Source of the DNA: Pseudoalteromonas rubra | GTDB lineage: Bacteria > Pseudomonadota > Gammaproteobacteria > Enterobacterales > Alteromonadaceae | Reading direction: 5' to 3' | Assembly: GCF_000238295.3 (NCBI RefSeq) | Contig: NZ_AHCD03000044.1 | Span: 1-64,000 of the forward strand | DNA: 64,000 bases | Shown here: positions 18,875-27,622 of the stretch, one piece after another | Layout of the letters: every line of letters begins with the position of its first letter | How positions within the stretch are numbered: the first letter of the stretch is position 1 | The notes under the pieces: model-generated | Database searches by the model: none | Told to the model about the DNA's origin: nothing | Seen by the model: the letters and a program-made list of their open reading frames with translations, nothing else | Program-made: the position numbers and the translations under genes

Positions 18875-19765
18875 ATGACGTACTCAACCCCGGAGCTCAG
18901 CCAGTTGCAGTACTGGTTGTCTCAAGTTTCAAATTCTCATGGTGATGTGTCACAAAAGTGGCTCACATCTGGCCTGTCTTTAAAACAAGGCGCTAAAGCA
19001 GCGTCTCGTTTAGCCGCAGAACATCAACAGCAAACGTATTCCGCAGCACATATAAAGCGGCTGAAGGCGTGTCTGAAAGGCGAATTTAGTTTGCTGTGCG
19101 CCTTGATGGGCGAAGATGTTTTTGACGTGTTCGCCAAGGCATGCGTGATGGCTTTACCATCTCAGGCCTTGACCTTTCATACTCTGGGTAAAGCCTTTGT
19201 GCGATTTTTGGCTAATTCCTGGCCGCAAGGCAAATTCAACGCCAGCCAAAGTGCGCTGTTTGAGGTGTATGTGGAGCTGGCCCGTTTTGAACGTGCCAAA
19301 GCCGAAGTGCTGGCTGCCGAAGGATTTGAGCAAATGCCACCAGCAGAATTCGCACTGAACGAGTTTGAACTGCTGGGCGGCGGTGCATCACTGAACATTA
19401 TGGTGCCTGACTGTGTGCGTTTACTGGTGAGTGAGTACGATATACTCCCCCTATTATCTCAGCTGGAAAATCGTCAAACGATAGGCGCCGAATCGCCTGC
19501 TATGCCAGCCAGAGAAACCCGTTATATTGCCCTGACCCAGCAAAATGGCCAGCTGATCGCCCAACCTTTGACTCACTGGCAGGCCGATCTGTTAAGTCAC
19601 TGCAATCATGCGACCTCGTTTGAACAGGCGCTGGAACACAGCGCCCGTCGTCAGGGGATGGAACCAGCTGTACTCAGAGCGCGAATGGCGATGTGGCTGC
19701 CAGTCGCCGTCGCCAGTGGCCTGTTGGTGGTGGAAACGGCAAAACGTCCGACAGCAACCACCTAG
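18875..19765 (+). CDS. HvfC/BufC-like protein (DUF2063-type) with C-terminal winged-helix-like domain
   Basis: Residues about 45-150 resemble the DUF2063 (HvfC/BufC) fold: LLCALMGEDVFDVFAKACVMALP...LGKAFVRFLANSWP...LARFERAKAEVLAAEG. In known clusters such proteins partner a DUF692 (MNIO) enzyme that modifies Cys-rich metal-binding peptides. The last 80 residues (SFEQALEHSARRQGMEPAVLRARMAMWLPVAVASGLL) look like a small winged helix of the PqqD/RRE type. No DUF692 gene or precursor peptide is nearby. ATG 18875 is the likely start; upstream GTG 18788 gives a poorly supported extension. The family call rests on pattern recognition only. Confidence 0.6.
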   Translation: MTYSTPELSQLQYWLSQVSNSHGDVSQKWLTSGLSLKQGAKAASRLAAEHQQQTYSAAHIKRLKACLKGEFSLLCALMGEDVFDVFAKACVMALPSQALTFHTLGKAFVRFLANSWPQGKFNASQSALFEVYVELARFERAKAEVLAAEGFEQMPPAEFALNEFELLGGGASLNIMVPDCVRLLVSEYDILPLLSQLENRQTIGAESPAMPARETRYIALTQQNGQLIAQPLTHWQADLLSHCNHATSFEQALEHSARRQGMEPAVLRARMAMWLPVAVASGLLVVETAKRPTATT

Positions 19766-19776
19766 GAGCTCTTCTA

Positions 19777-21444
19777 CTACTTATAAGCACAGCGTGAGGG
19801 GCGAATATCCAGCTTTGCAGAAAATTTGCTGGCTAATTGGTGGCGCCAGTACGGTGCCATCATCTCTTTGTTGGGGGCTTTAGGGCCGAGCGTCACGTAC
19901 TCAATCGGCGCCAGATGGTTGTCTCTGTGTAGCTCCAGATATAAACGCGGGGCAGTGCCTTTGGCAAAGTCCGGGTCCTCGCTTTTAATTTCTTTTGCAC
20001 CATAGTCCAGATGCGAGACGATCACTCTGTGTTCCTGCTCATCTTTATAGTTGGCATCTTTTAACAAATAAGGCAGCGGGCCAAGCAGCCAGGCAAGTAT
20101 TTGCAGCTTTTCGGGCGTCGGGTTCTTACCAACAAACTTATCGACTTCTTTTTTGAGATCTTTGAAGTAAGATTGCAATTTGGTTGCACCCTGACCCAGT
20201 AGTTTGAAATTATCTTTTAGATACACAACCCGATAGAATGCTGCGCTTTCCTGTGGCGACTGGCCGGTATTGGCAAATGAGGGCATTTGTTCTTCTTGTT
20301 CTGTGTGGCTACCCTGCTCTGCCATTAAACGATAGTCAAAAAAGCGCTCTGTATTAAAAGTTATGGCGCAGCCACAGGCATCGTCATTTAAATGGTTTTT
20401 ACTGTAAAAGCGCCACATATTCAGGCTGTCACTGTCCGGTAAAAAGCAGCCGATAAATACCGGATTACCCTCTTCCGGCTCATAGCCCAGCTCTTGCCAT
20501 AGCAATTTGCCTTCATTGGGGTCATTCACCGCGTTAATATGCCCCAGTCTGAAAGGGCTTTTTTCCAGTAAGATTGCTTGGCCCACGTCGAAGGAGGTGT
20601 AGTGAGTCATTGTAAGGTTTTTTCTTACTTGAAGGTGAAAGAGTATCAGTTCTCTTAACGTGCTGATTGACTTAGATTTTTCAAAACGTCCCGCTCTATC
20701 AACTAGCTCATAAGCTTCAAAGCTTAGTTCCGGGTCTTTGAGAATCCGCTCACACAGTGCTTTTGTCCGAACGTAACTTTGTTTTACACCATCACCTTGA
20801 AAATAACTGAAGGCCAGATTGAGCTGGGCACGGTTATTTCCTTTCTTTGCGGCGAGGCGATAATATTTATTAGCTTCTTTACTGCTCTGTTTTACTCCTC
20901 TGCCAAAATCGTACATGTAACCTAAATTACACAGAGCTCTAGTATTGCCTTGATCTGAAGCCAATCGATACCATTTTACGGCCTCAGTATCGTTTTTCTT
21001 TATGCCGTTACCTCGTGCGTACATGAAGCCTAGCTCATATTGAGCGAGAGCATTTCCTTGTTGTGCTGCCTTTCGGTACAATTTTACGGCTTTTGTATCG
21101 CTTTGCGTTATACCTTCTCCTCGTACGCACAATACGCCCAGGTTATATTGAGCACTAGCATGTCCTTGCTCTGCGGCCTGTTGGTACAGTTTTACGGCTG
21201 CTTCATCGCTTTGCTCGAAGTATTGTCCCATTCTGTACATATAGCCGAGACTATATTGTGCATGGGCTTCTCCTTGTTCTGCAGCTTTTCCAAACCAATA
21301 AACAGCTCTCTCATAATTTTGCTCGACTGTCTCACCAAAATAATAGGCATCAGCCAACGTATTTTGCGCCACGGCATCGCCACTCTGGGCTTGCTCAATC
21401 AGTGCTTCAATCTCTGGGGATAGTTCGGGGTTGTGTTCTGACAT
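19777..21444 (-). CDS. Sel1-repeat protein fused to DUF2971
   Basis: Predicted 555-residue cytoplasmic protein. Residues about 20-235 hold six Sel1-like repeats of 36 residues (e.g. AQYNLGVLCVRGEGITQSDTKAVKLYRKAAQQGN), a helical scaffold for protein binding. Residues about 270-545 match DUF2971, opening with HYTSFDVGQAILLEKSPFRLGHINAVNDPNEG. DUF2971 proteins are of unknown biochemistry and often lie in accessory regions. The start is ATG 21444 because AAAAGGAA lies 6 nt upstream. It converges on the HvfC-like gene with only 11 bp between the stop codons. Confidence 0.8.
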   Translation of the reverse strand: MSEHNPELSPEIEALIEQAQSGDAVAQNTLADAYYFGETVEQNYERAVYWFGKAAEQGEAHAQYSLGYMYRMGQYFEQSDEAAVKLYQQAAEQGHASAQYNLGVLCVRGEGITQSDTKAVKLYRKAAQQGNALAQYELGFMYARGNGIKKNDTEAVKWYRLASDQGNTRALCNLGYMYDFGRGVKQSSKEANKYYRLAAKKGNNRAQLNLAFSYFQGDGVKQSYVRTKALCERILKDPELSFEAYELVDRAGRFEKSKSISTLRELILFHLQVRKNLTMTHYTSFDVGQAILLEKSPFRLGHINAVNDPNEGKLLWQELGYEPEEGNPVFIGCFLPDSDSLNMWRFYSKNHLNDDACGCAITFNTERFFDYRLMAEQGSHTEQEEQMPSFANTGQSPQESAAFYRVVYLKDNFKLLGQGATKLQSYFKDLKKEVDKFVGKNPTPEKLQILAWLLGPLPYLLKDANYKDEQEHRVIVSHLDYGAKEIKSEDPDFAKGTAPRLYLELHRDNHLAPIEYVTLGPKAPNKEMMAPYWRHQLASKFSAKLDIRPSRCAYK

Positions 21445-21671
21445 CAATATTCCTTTTAAACTGCTTAACCCCGCTAGTATCATGAATGGGGTTTTATACC
21501 TTTATTAAACGGTATTTTGTGATGTCTGACAATGGGATAGATTTTACCCATTGAGTACAGTTTTACTGTACGAGGATAAAAGCCCTATAGCAGTATTGGC
21601 GTCGGCGAAGTGATAAAAGCCAGAAAAATGGCCCACGACTCGTCAGCCGGTGGACCACAGAGTTAACCCGG

Positions 21672-22649
21672 TTACTTGATTGGCGTCTGAAAGCCTTTGG
21701 GCTTTATGGCCAGTACGGAGCACTGGGTTTGTTCCAGTATAGATCCGGCGGTGTTGCCTATGATCAAACCTGGAATGCCGACACGGCCTACTGTGCCCAT
21801 CACGATTAAGTCAATCTTGTGTTTTTGTGCCAGCAGGGGGATCTCTTTGCTGGCTTTGCCTTTGACCTGATGCAGCTTGGGTTGCAGATACTGAACGGCT
21901 GACTTGTCGAACAGTGCGTCCATTTTTGTCACTAGCCGGGCCAGCTTAGTGGCACAGTCTCTGCGCCCCTGCTCTACGTAGTCGTCCACCTGTTCGTCCG
22001 ACTGATGGGCAAAGGTGCCGTAACGTAACCAGTCTTCGGCGTAAGCATCCCAGGCGCTGCCCATATGCAGTTAAGACGGCTTCGGCAGGCTCAGCGCCAC
22101 ACTGTACTCCATCACGGCCTGATTGAGCTTGTCCTGTACTTGTTCATCATCTAATTCTCTGAAGCTGTCGTTCACGTCAACCGTGGCCAGGATCTTATCA
22201 AAGGCATCAAGCTGGCAGGGTTTTAGCATCAATACGGGACAGGGGCATTTGCGTAATAAGTGCATGTCTTCACTGCCAAGCATGCGATCCATCCAGTCTG
22301 CATCCTCGGCGCACTTTACCACCAGATCGCATTGATCATCGATCGCGCGCCTGATGATCTCTATAAAGCCGATCCCGGTGCAAACGATGATATTGGGATC
22401 CAGGTTGTTATCCAGTGTTTTGATTTTCGCTTCGATGGCGGCCCGCTTATTGGCGAGCAACTCAGTAAGCTTGCTGGCATACTCCGCTTTACTGGTAAAG
22501 AAGGTGCGCCAGTGTTTGACCTCTTTCAGTACTGAAATAAAAGTGATGTCTGCCTGATTATCTTGTGCGAGGCGGAGCACCTGTATAACGGCGGTGTCCA
22601 TCGTTGCTTCTGGGTCTACCACACATAGAATTCTGTTAAATCGTGTCAT
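21672..22649 (-). pseudogene. Tandem universal stress protein (UspE-like), interrupted by an in-frame stop
   Basis: Two universal stress domains are encoded in one reading frame. The first half (22071-22649) reads MTRFNRILCVVDPEA...VMEYSVALSLPKPS and ends at TAA 22071-22073. The frame reopens 6 nt later (ATG 22064) and continues GSAWDAYAEDWLRYG to 21672, ending with the nucleotide-binding type loop GTVGRVGIPGLIIGNTAG. Intact relatives are single proteins of about 310-320 residues. The 15 nt around the stop look altered, so this is a nonsense or compensated indel, or a sequencing error. The ATG lies inside the end of the antiporter gene, so the two are translationally coupled. Confidence 0.75.
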
Positions 22650-24360
22650 TAGTCACCTCTGTATGAGTGCTGGCTGGGGTCGCTGCTCTTACCCGCTCTA
22701 CCGCCCGTTCAGCGGCGTCATGAAATGGCATCAGTACCAGGGTTGCGCCTCTTTCTTCTAACAGGGGTTGGTCGTGCTGGTGCTGGGTTGAAATGGCAAT
22801 ACCGCCGCTATAGTGTTGTTGTTTCAACCCGTCCAGCAGCGCCAGACGAGGGTCTTCATGCGTTACCCCTAAATCATGTTGTGGCATAGCTGATACCACC
22901 CACTTAACGCCCTGTAGCGGCAGGTCGTTCACAAAAGCCGGATCACTGGCATCGCCATACATCACCAGGTGGCCATCGTTACGCCAGCGTCTGACTTCGT
23001 CGGGGTTAAAGTCTACGGCCAGCAGACTGAATCCTTCTTTTTGCAGGTAGTGAGCCAATGCCTTACCGTAACGGCCAAGACCAAACAGAATGACATCGTA
23101 AGCCTGCTCAGACGAGGGCTGGTTTTCCAGCGCAGCTTCTCTGAATGGCTGGTCGCGTTCAAACACACTTAACCAGCGTTCCAGCTTGTTATACAAACCG
23201 TGAGAATAGGTGATCATATATACCGACATCGCGATAGTGATCAGACCCACCAGCGTGACCAGTCCTAAAGAGTCGGCTGTGACATGACCTATGGTGAGTC
23301 CCATGGCCATAAAGATCAGGGAGAACTCACTGATCTGTGCGACGGTTAATCCCGCCAGAAAGCCGGTGCGTTTGCGATAGCCCATCAGCCCCATGATCAC
23401 CATCACAATAATCGGGTTGCCAATTAACACAAATAAAGAGAGTATCAGCGCTGGGAAAACTTGTGAGCCAAGTAAGCTGAGATCCAGCTGGGTGCCCAGG
23501 GCGATAAAGAAAAACAGTAACAGAAAGTCGCGCAATGAGGCTAAGCGAGCAACAATGGCTTCTCTGAATGGGGTAGATGCCAAAGAGATACCTGCCAGCA
23601 GGCCGCCCAGCTCTTTACTAAAGCCCAGTTGGCTGCCTATCGCCGCCAGTAAGGTGGCCCAGCCGATAGCAAAGGTGATGAGTAGCTCCTGAGAGCGTGC
23701 TATTCGACTGACCAGTGGCGTTGCCAGATAGCGAATAAACACCAGGACAAATGCCAGCATGATCAACCCATAAAGTAGTACACTGCCAACCTGAGCCAGG
23801 GCGGATTGCGTGCCGCCCGACTGTGCCCCTATGCCCATGGCCGAGAGCACCATCATGGCCAGTACCACTACTAAATCTTGAACTATCAAAAAGCCCACAG
23901 CTATGCGTCCATGCAGGGAGTCGACTTCGCGTTTATCGGACAGTAGTTTAACTATGATAATGGTACTGGAAAAGGTCAGCGCGACGGCCACATACACAGC
24001 GGTAACGGTATCCAGTCCCAGCATTTTGCCTAGTACAAAGCCAATGGCTGAGGTAAATGCAACCTGTCCCAGTCCGGTGGCCAGTGCGACGGGCCCGAGT
24101 GTGCGAATGAGTTTAAGGTCGAGCTTAAGGCCAACCAGAAATAGCAGTACAGCAATGCCCAGTTCGGCAAGTAGTTCTATGTGCGCATGGGATTGAACAA
24201 TATTCAACGCCGAAGGCCCGGCTATCACCCCTACGGCAATAAAGCTGACAATCATAGGCTGGCGCAGCAACACGCCGACAAAACCCAGTGCCGCGGCCAA
24301 TACCACCAGGGCAGTGAGCTCATAAAAAGCAGACAGGTGGATAAAACTCAGATCTGGCAT
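22636..24360 (-). CDS. CPA2-family monovalent cation/proton antiporter with TrkA-N domain
   Basis: Inner-membrane transporter of the Kef/YbaL type (574 residues). About 12 hydrophobic segments cover residues 5-385, including the conserved VGLKLDLKLI and FSSTIIIVKLLSDKREVDSLHGRIAVGFLIVQD (split for length in the family motif). A cytosolic Rossmann TrkA-N domain follows (about 400-520, VILFGLGRYGKAL...AVDFNPDEV), which normally senses nucleotides. An excellent AGGAGGT precedes ATG 24360. The universal stress gene starts inside its last 14 bp, so the two are one operon, likely for pH or electrophile stress. Confidence 0.92.
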   Translation of the reverse strand: MPDLSFIHLSAFYELTALVVLAAALGFVGVLLRQPMIVSFIAVGVIAGPSALNIVQSHAHIELLAELGIAVLLFLVGLKLDLKLIRTLGPVALATGLGQVAFTSAIGFVLGKMLGLDTVTAVYVAVALTFSSTIIIVKLLSDKREVDSLHGRIAVGFLIVQDLVVVLAMMVLSAMGIGAQSGGTQSALAQVGSVLLYGLIMLAFVLVFIRYLATPLVSRIARSQELLITFAIGWATLLAAIGSQLGFSKELGGLLAGISLASTPFREAIVARLASLRDFLLLFFFIALGTQLDLSLLGSQVFPALILSLFVLIGNPIIVMVIMGLMGYRKRTGFLAGLTVAQISEFSLIFMAMGLTIGHVTADSLGLVTLVGLITIAMSVYMITYSHGLYNKLERWLSVFERDQPFREAALENQPSSEQAYDVILFGLGRYGKALAHYLQKEGFSLLAVDFNPDEVRRWRNDGHLVMYGDASDPAFVNDLPLQGVKWVVSAMPQHDLGVTHEDPRLALLDGLKQQHYSGGIAISTQHQHDQPLLEERGATLVLMPFHDAAERAVERVRAATPASTHTEVTNDTI

Positions 24361-24647
24361 TGCACCTCCTTTTTTCGCGTCCAATGGCTTACAAGCGTGA
24401 TCTTAGTGGTCGTCAGCTTCACAACTCATCACGCAAAAATCAATCTAAGTTCTGGGTATCTACGCTGACTATGTTCTACATCAAAATAGCAACAGAAATG
24501 CGCCGTGGCATGGGTTTTATAGTATGAATTTACCGTATTTATAGGCAGTTATACTCGAAGTGTTATGAATCTGATTAGCCCGTAAAAGAGCCACACGAGT
24601 GGTGGTGTTTATTTGGTGATGGCCTGGGCTGCATTGATTTGGATGTT

Positions 24648-24809
24648 ATACCAATTTCCCTTAATACCTGGTCTATTTGAAGGAGCAAATAGGACGCTAA
24701 CAGCGTTAAAAATTTCTCATTTAGAACAACTAAATAGCAAAATTTTTGCCTTGTTATCGACCCTATTTTCTCGCCTCAAAATAGATCACTTAATTAAGCA
24801 AATTGGTAT
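24648..24809. mobile_element. MITE-like element
   Basis: 162 bp bounded by a perfect 10-bp inverted repeat, ATACCAATTT (24648-24657) and AAATTGGTAT (24800-24809), with internal hairpins such as CTATTTG-CAAATAG. It has no coding capacity of its own; the open frame across it is an accident. I recall very similar dispersed elements with ATACCAAT ends in Pseudoalteromonas, but that comparison could not be made here. Confidence 0.7.
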
Positions 24810-24898
24810 TATTCTGGATTGGGTTTAGAGTTGAAAAAGTCGCATGTCAGGCTGACTTTTACCGATTTGATTTGGTGTTACGAGGCGTCATAAGCATA

Positions 24899-25675
24899 AA
24901 AAAGCCGCCCTTTCGGACGGCTGGTGGGAATTCAACAATGTAATACAAGGAAAAGGGAGTGACTAATTACTACTCTTAAGGTGCTAACCTTCTATAAGCT
25001 TACCGGTGCCAATTTCAATTTTTCTTGGCTTTAACGCTTCCGGTACTTCGCGTTCCAGGTCAATCAATAGCAGGCCGTTTCAAGCGAAGCGCCAATCACT
25101 TTTACATGGTCGCCCAGCTGGAATTTGCGCTCAAAGTTGCGCTCGGCTATGCCCTGGTGAATAAATTTACGGTCGGTTTTGTCTTCTTTATTTTGCTTCT
25201 CGCCCTTGACGCTCAGCGTGTTGTTTTCCGACTCCAGCGACAACTCCTGCTCCGTAAAGCCGGCCACTGCCATGGTAATTTGGTATTTGTCTTCAGCTAA
25301 GGCTTCGATGTTGTATGGCGGGTAGCTGGGCTGTTTTTCGCTGCTACGCTGCGCTGCATCCATCATAGATGCAAGGTGGTCAAAGCCGATGAATGAACGG
25401 TAAAGGGGTGATAAATCTACTGTACGCATAATCGTATCCTCATAAAGCGATAATTAAGCCATTTACTCTTTGCAATAAACCAGTAAATAGCGGGTTTTTA
25501 ACTCTAATATTACTTAAATAAAGACTTTTAAAACAAAATCTTAGTTTGGTTTTGGACCCTGTCGGCGTCCTCACAAATCTATCTATGGCCGGGGCAAACG
25601 CTTTTCAAGCAAGTTTTTTGAAAAAAGTTTGAGTGTTTTTTATATCTTTGATTTTAATTGATTTTTATTTTTGGT
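24899..25675. repeat. Left copy of hsp20 direct repeat
   Basis: About 0.78 kb, nearly identical to 30529-31305 in the same orientation. It comprises the terminator hairpin, the hsp20 reading frame and about 200 bp of its upstream region, which is almost unchanged. Similarity fades after about 25632-25675. Confidence 0.85.
24984..25429 (-). pseudogene. hsp20 pseudogene, one-base frameshift
   Basis: Degenerate copy of the small heat-shock gene at 30616-31062. The first 117 residues are identical to that copy. One T is then missing from a TTTT run (the intact copy has TTTT near 30709-30713, here TTT near 25078), so the frame ends early in ETACY. Restoring one base would give the full protein, including the C-terminal GTGKLIEG. 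The loss removes the last beta strand and the C-terminal I-x-I motif needed for oligomer contacts, so the short product is probably non-functional. The break looks recent. Confidence 0.88.
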
Positions 25676-25727
25676 TATTTGCTATGGATCTTTGCTCAGG
25701 TCATCCACCGTTTTGCTGCCAGTGGTT

Positions 25728-25744
25728 CCCGGCTCAAGGCCGGG
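25728..25744. repeat. GC-rich hairpin CCCGGC-GCCGGG
   Basis: A 6-bp perfect inverted repeat with a 5-nt loop, in a gene-free stretch just left of the REP-like array. It resembles widespread short palindromic repeats. Confidence 0.45.
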
Positions 25745-25794
25745 ATGACGGAAGTGAAGCCGAGATGATGGAGGCTACTCGTTATTATTCTCAA

Positions 25795-26168
25795 GCGGGG
25801 GCGCCGAGCCTGCGACGATATTTAATCGTTAAAGTTGGGAGTAAAGTACGTCCCTGTAGTTATGTCCATCGCGCATCTCGACAATGTGCTCCTGCATTGT
25901 TCTACTTCCCACATCCATGTAGGTCCATGCGCTCATCTCCTCATGCGGGGGCGCCGAGCCTGCGACGATACTTAATCGTTAAAGCTGGGAGTAAAGTACG
26001 TCCCTGTAGTTATGTTCATCGCGCATCCGTGCACTCATCTCCTCAAGCTGCGACGATACTTAATTGTAGGTTTTTCAATGTGTTATAAGTAAAGTACATC
26101 CCTGTAGTTGCGTCCATCGCGCATCCATGCGCTCATCTCTTCAAGCTGCGACGATACTTAATCGTCGG
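25795..26168 (-). repeat. REP-like repeat array
   Basis: Four units: 25795-25877, 25945-26027, 26046-26125 and a partial 26144-26168. Full units share GCGGGGGCGCCGAGCCTGCG, a hairpin core GACGAT-ACTTA-ATCGTC and the tail GTACGTCCCTGTAG. The same sequence occurs in reverse orientation at 51.7-51.9 kb. The gene-free region 25430-26216 otherwise holds only the hsp20 upstream duplicate and the hairpin at 25728. An open frame through the array is not a gene. Confidence 0.8.
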
Positions 26169-26194
26169 TCTTTCGTCGTCCATCCAGGGCTCGC

Positions 26195-26238
26195 GTCCAC
26201 TGACAAAAGGCGATACTTAATCGCCTTTTGTAGTGGAC
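26195..26238 (-). terminator. Long hairpin spanning the lipase stop codon
   Basis: GTCCACT and ACAAAAGGCGA (26195-26213) pair with TCGCCTTTTGT and AGTGGAC (26221-26238), with one bulged G and loop TACTTAA. The lipase TAA is inside the loop. On the minus strand a short T run follows the stem, so it may terminate or stabilise the lipase mRNA. The loop and inner stem match the REP-like core. Confidence 0.65.
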
Positions 26239-27464
26239 CCCCAAAAATTTGTGCGGAATTTTAGGCCTGCGCCTATGCTGGCGTCCGGGGTGATAAATAG
26301 TTGGCTCGGGCGGGCTGTTGGATCTTGCCAGTTGTGGTAGAGCGGGATCAGGCGTTCTTTGATCATATTTTCAAGCGAATGATTCACAAAGAGGTTTTTA
26401 TCCGGGAAAGCCGGGAATTCGACTTCGTTTTCGTCATGGCGCAATGCCGAAGAGGAAATTGGATCATAGTCAGTGCGGAAGTTGATCACATTACGCAGGC
26501 GCATGGTGTTGGCGAAATAACGGGCGTAAGTGTCGATGATCTTAGTGCCGGGTGAGGCAAAAACCCGGGTTTGAATGCCTGTGCGTACGCCTGAGTCGAC
26601 TGCGGTATAGCCGCCGAGGCTATGGCCGGTTAGCACTACGTTATGGCTGTTTGTCGTTTCGGGTATCTGGTAGCCGGGGGCAACAGATGCCTGATTGGGT
26701 GGATACTGATCCAAAATGTGCTGACAAAACTCATACGCGGTGCGTTGCCAGGCGATGTCGGTTTCGGCCAGGTTGGCGAAAAAAAGTTTAAAGTCTTCGT
26801 ACAGGTCACCGGTGTTAAACGGATTGGTGCCCTTGTAGGCAATGATGACTTCTTCTTCCAGGCTTTCAGAGGCAATGGCTGGTACTTTGACCGCGAAGGC
26901 ATAAACGCCGTCTACATTGAGTAATGAATCAATAATCTCCAGCTTACCGTTTGTCAGCATTAACTTTTGATACAGAGGGTCATCGTGGTAGGCAAATGAG
27001 CCACCGGGTTCCAGGCTATACGCATAGGCTGACGCGAAGGCATATCGTAGCACCTTGTTGTAGGCTATCACATCCAGACTGTTGCTGATTTCTTTTGCCT
27101 GTGAGGGCGTGAGCACGGGGTATTCCCAGCCGACGCTGCGGTCTGAGGCAAAAAAGCTGATGTTATTACTGTACTGAGGACCAAATTGCTGCGCCAGAGT
27201 GACCCGGCTTAATTCCTCAAGGGTTGCCTGTGCCTGGGCATCGCTGACCTCAACGCCATTGATTTTATCTACCACAAAATAGTTGCCATAAATGGCCGTG
27301 AGCGCGTTATCGTGCCAGTGTCCCTGCAATTTGGCATAGTCATCGCCTGCCAGCATCCAGTGTTTTTTCACCAATTGTGAGCGCGGTATAAAGCCCGTAT
27401 GTATGCCATAGCTTTGTACAAAGGTGGTGTCTTGTTTGGTGGTCAGTGGGGTTGAGTCCAGCAT
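26217..27464 (-). CDS. Cytoplasmic class 3 (alpha/beta-hydrolase) lipase-like protein
   Basis: Predicted serine hydrolase of 415 residues, likely acting on acylglycerols or phospholipids. The nucleophile elbow VVLTGHSLGGYTA has Ser at residue 282; the following FRTDYDPIS and FVNHSLENM probably supply the Asp and His of the triad. An oxyanion-side segment AYKGTNPFNTGDLYEDF matches the lipase_3 pattern. There is no signal peptide, unusual for a lipase, so it should act inside the cell. GGGAGG before ATG 27464 fixes the start. It is divergent from the STAND operon, 158 bp away, and belongs to the block between the hsp20 repeats. Confidence 0.82.
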   Translation of the reverse strand: MLDSTPLTTKQDTTFVQSYGIHTGFIPRSQLVKKHWMLAGDDYAKLQGHWHDNALTAIYGNYFVVDKINGVEVSDAQAQATLEELSRVTLAQQFGPQYSNNISFFASDRSVGWEYPVLTPSQAKEISNSLDVIAYNKVLRYAFASAYAYSLEPGGSFAYHDDPLYQKLMLTNGKLEIIDSLLNVDGVYAFAVKVPAIASESLEEEVIIAYKGTNPFNTGDLYEDFKLFFANLAETDIAWQRTAYEFCQHILDQYPPNQASVAPGYQIPETTNSHNVVLTGHSLGGYTAVDSGVRTGIQTRVFASPGTKIIDTYARYFANTMRLRNVINFRTDYDPISSSALRHDENEVEFPAFPDKNLFVNHSLENMIKERLIPLYHNWQDPTARPSQLFITPDASIGAGLKFRTNFWGSTTKGD

Positions 27465-27622
27465 AGTTATCCTCCCGGATTGTGGTTTCCGAGAGCAAGT
27501 ATGGAACACAATCTGTGGTGTGCCAGTTACACGAGCTTACAGAGCTGGGTAACTGTTATCCCTTGCCTGACCTGTAGTGCTGGATTAGGATGAAAAATAA
27601 GCAAACACCAGGGAGAATAGGT
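27465..27622. promoter_or_regulatory. Divergent promoter region, lipase / STAND operon
   Basis: 158 bp. The inverted repeat CAGTTAC (27524-27530) / GTAACTG (27549-27555) sits centrally and could be an operator controlling both directions. An upstream in-frame ATG at 27590 has no RBS at proper distance. Confidence 0.4.

Noticed and set aside
24613..24828. 71-codon open frame near 24.7 kb
   Set aside because: It lies almost wholly inside the MITE-like element and has no RBS or recognisable protein features.
25633..26088. 151-codon open frame through the repeat array
   Set aside because: It runs through duplicated REP-like units, has no RBS, and its peptide repeats only because the DNA repeats.
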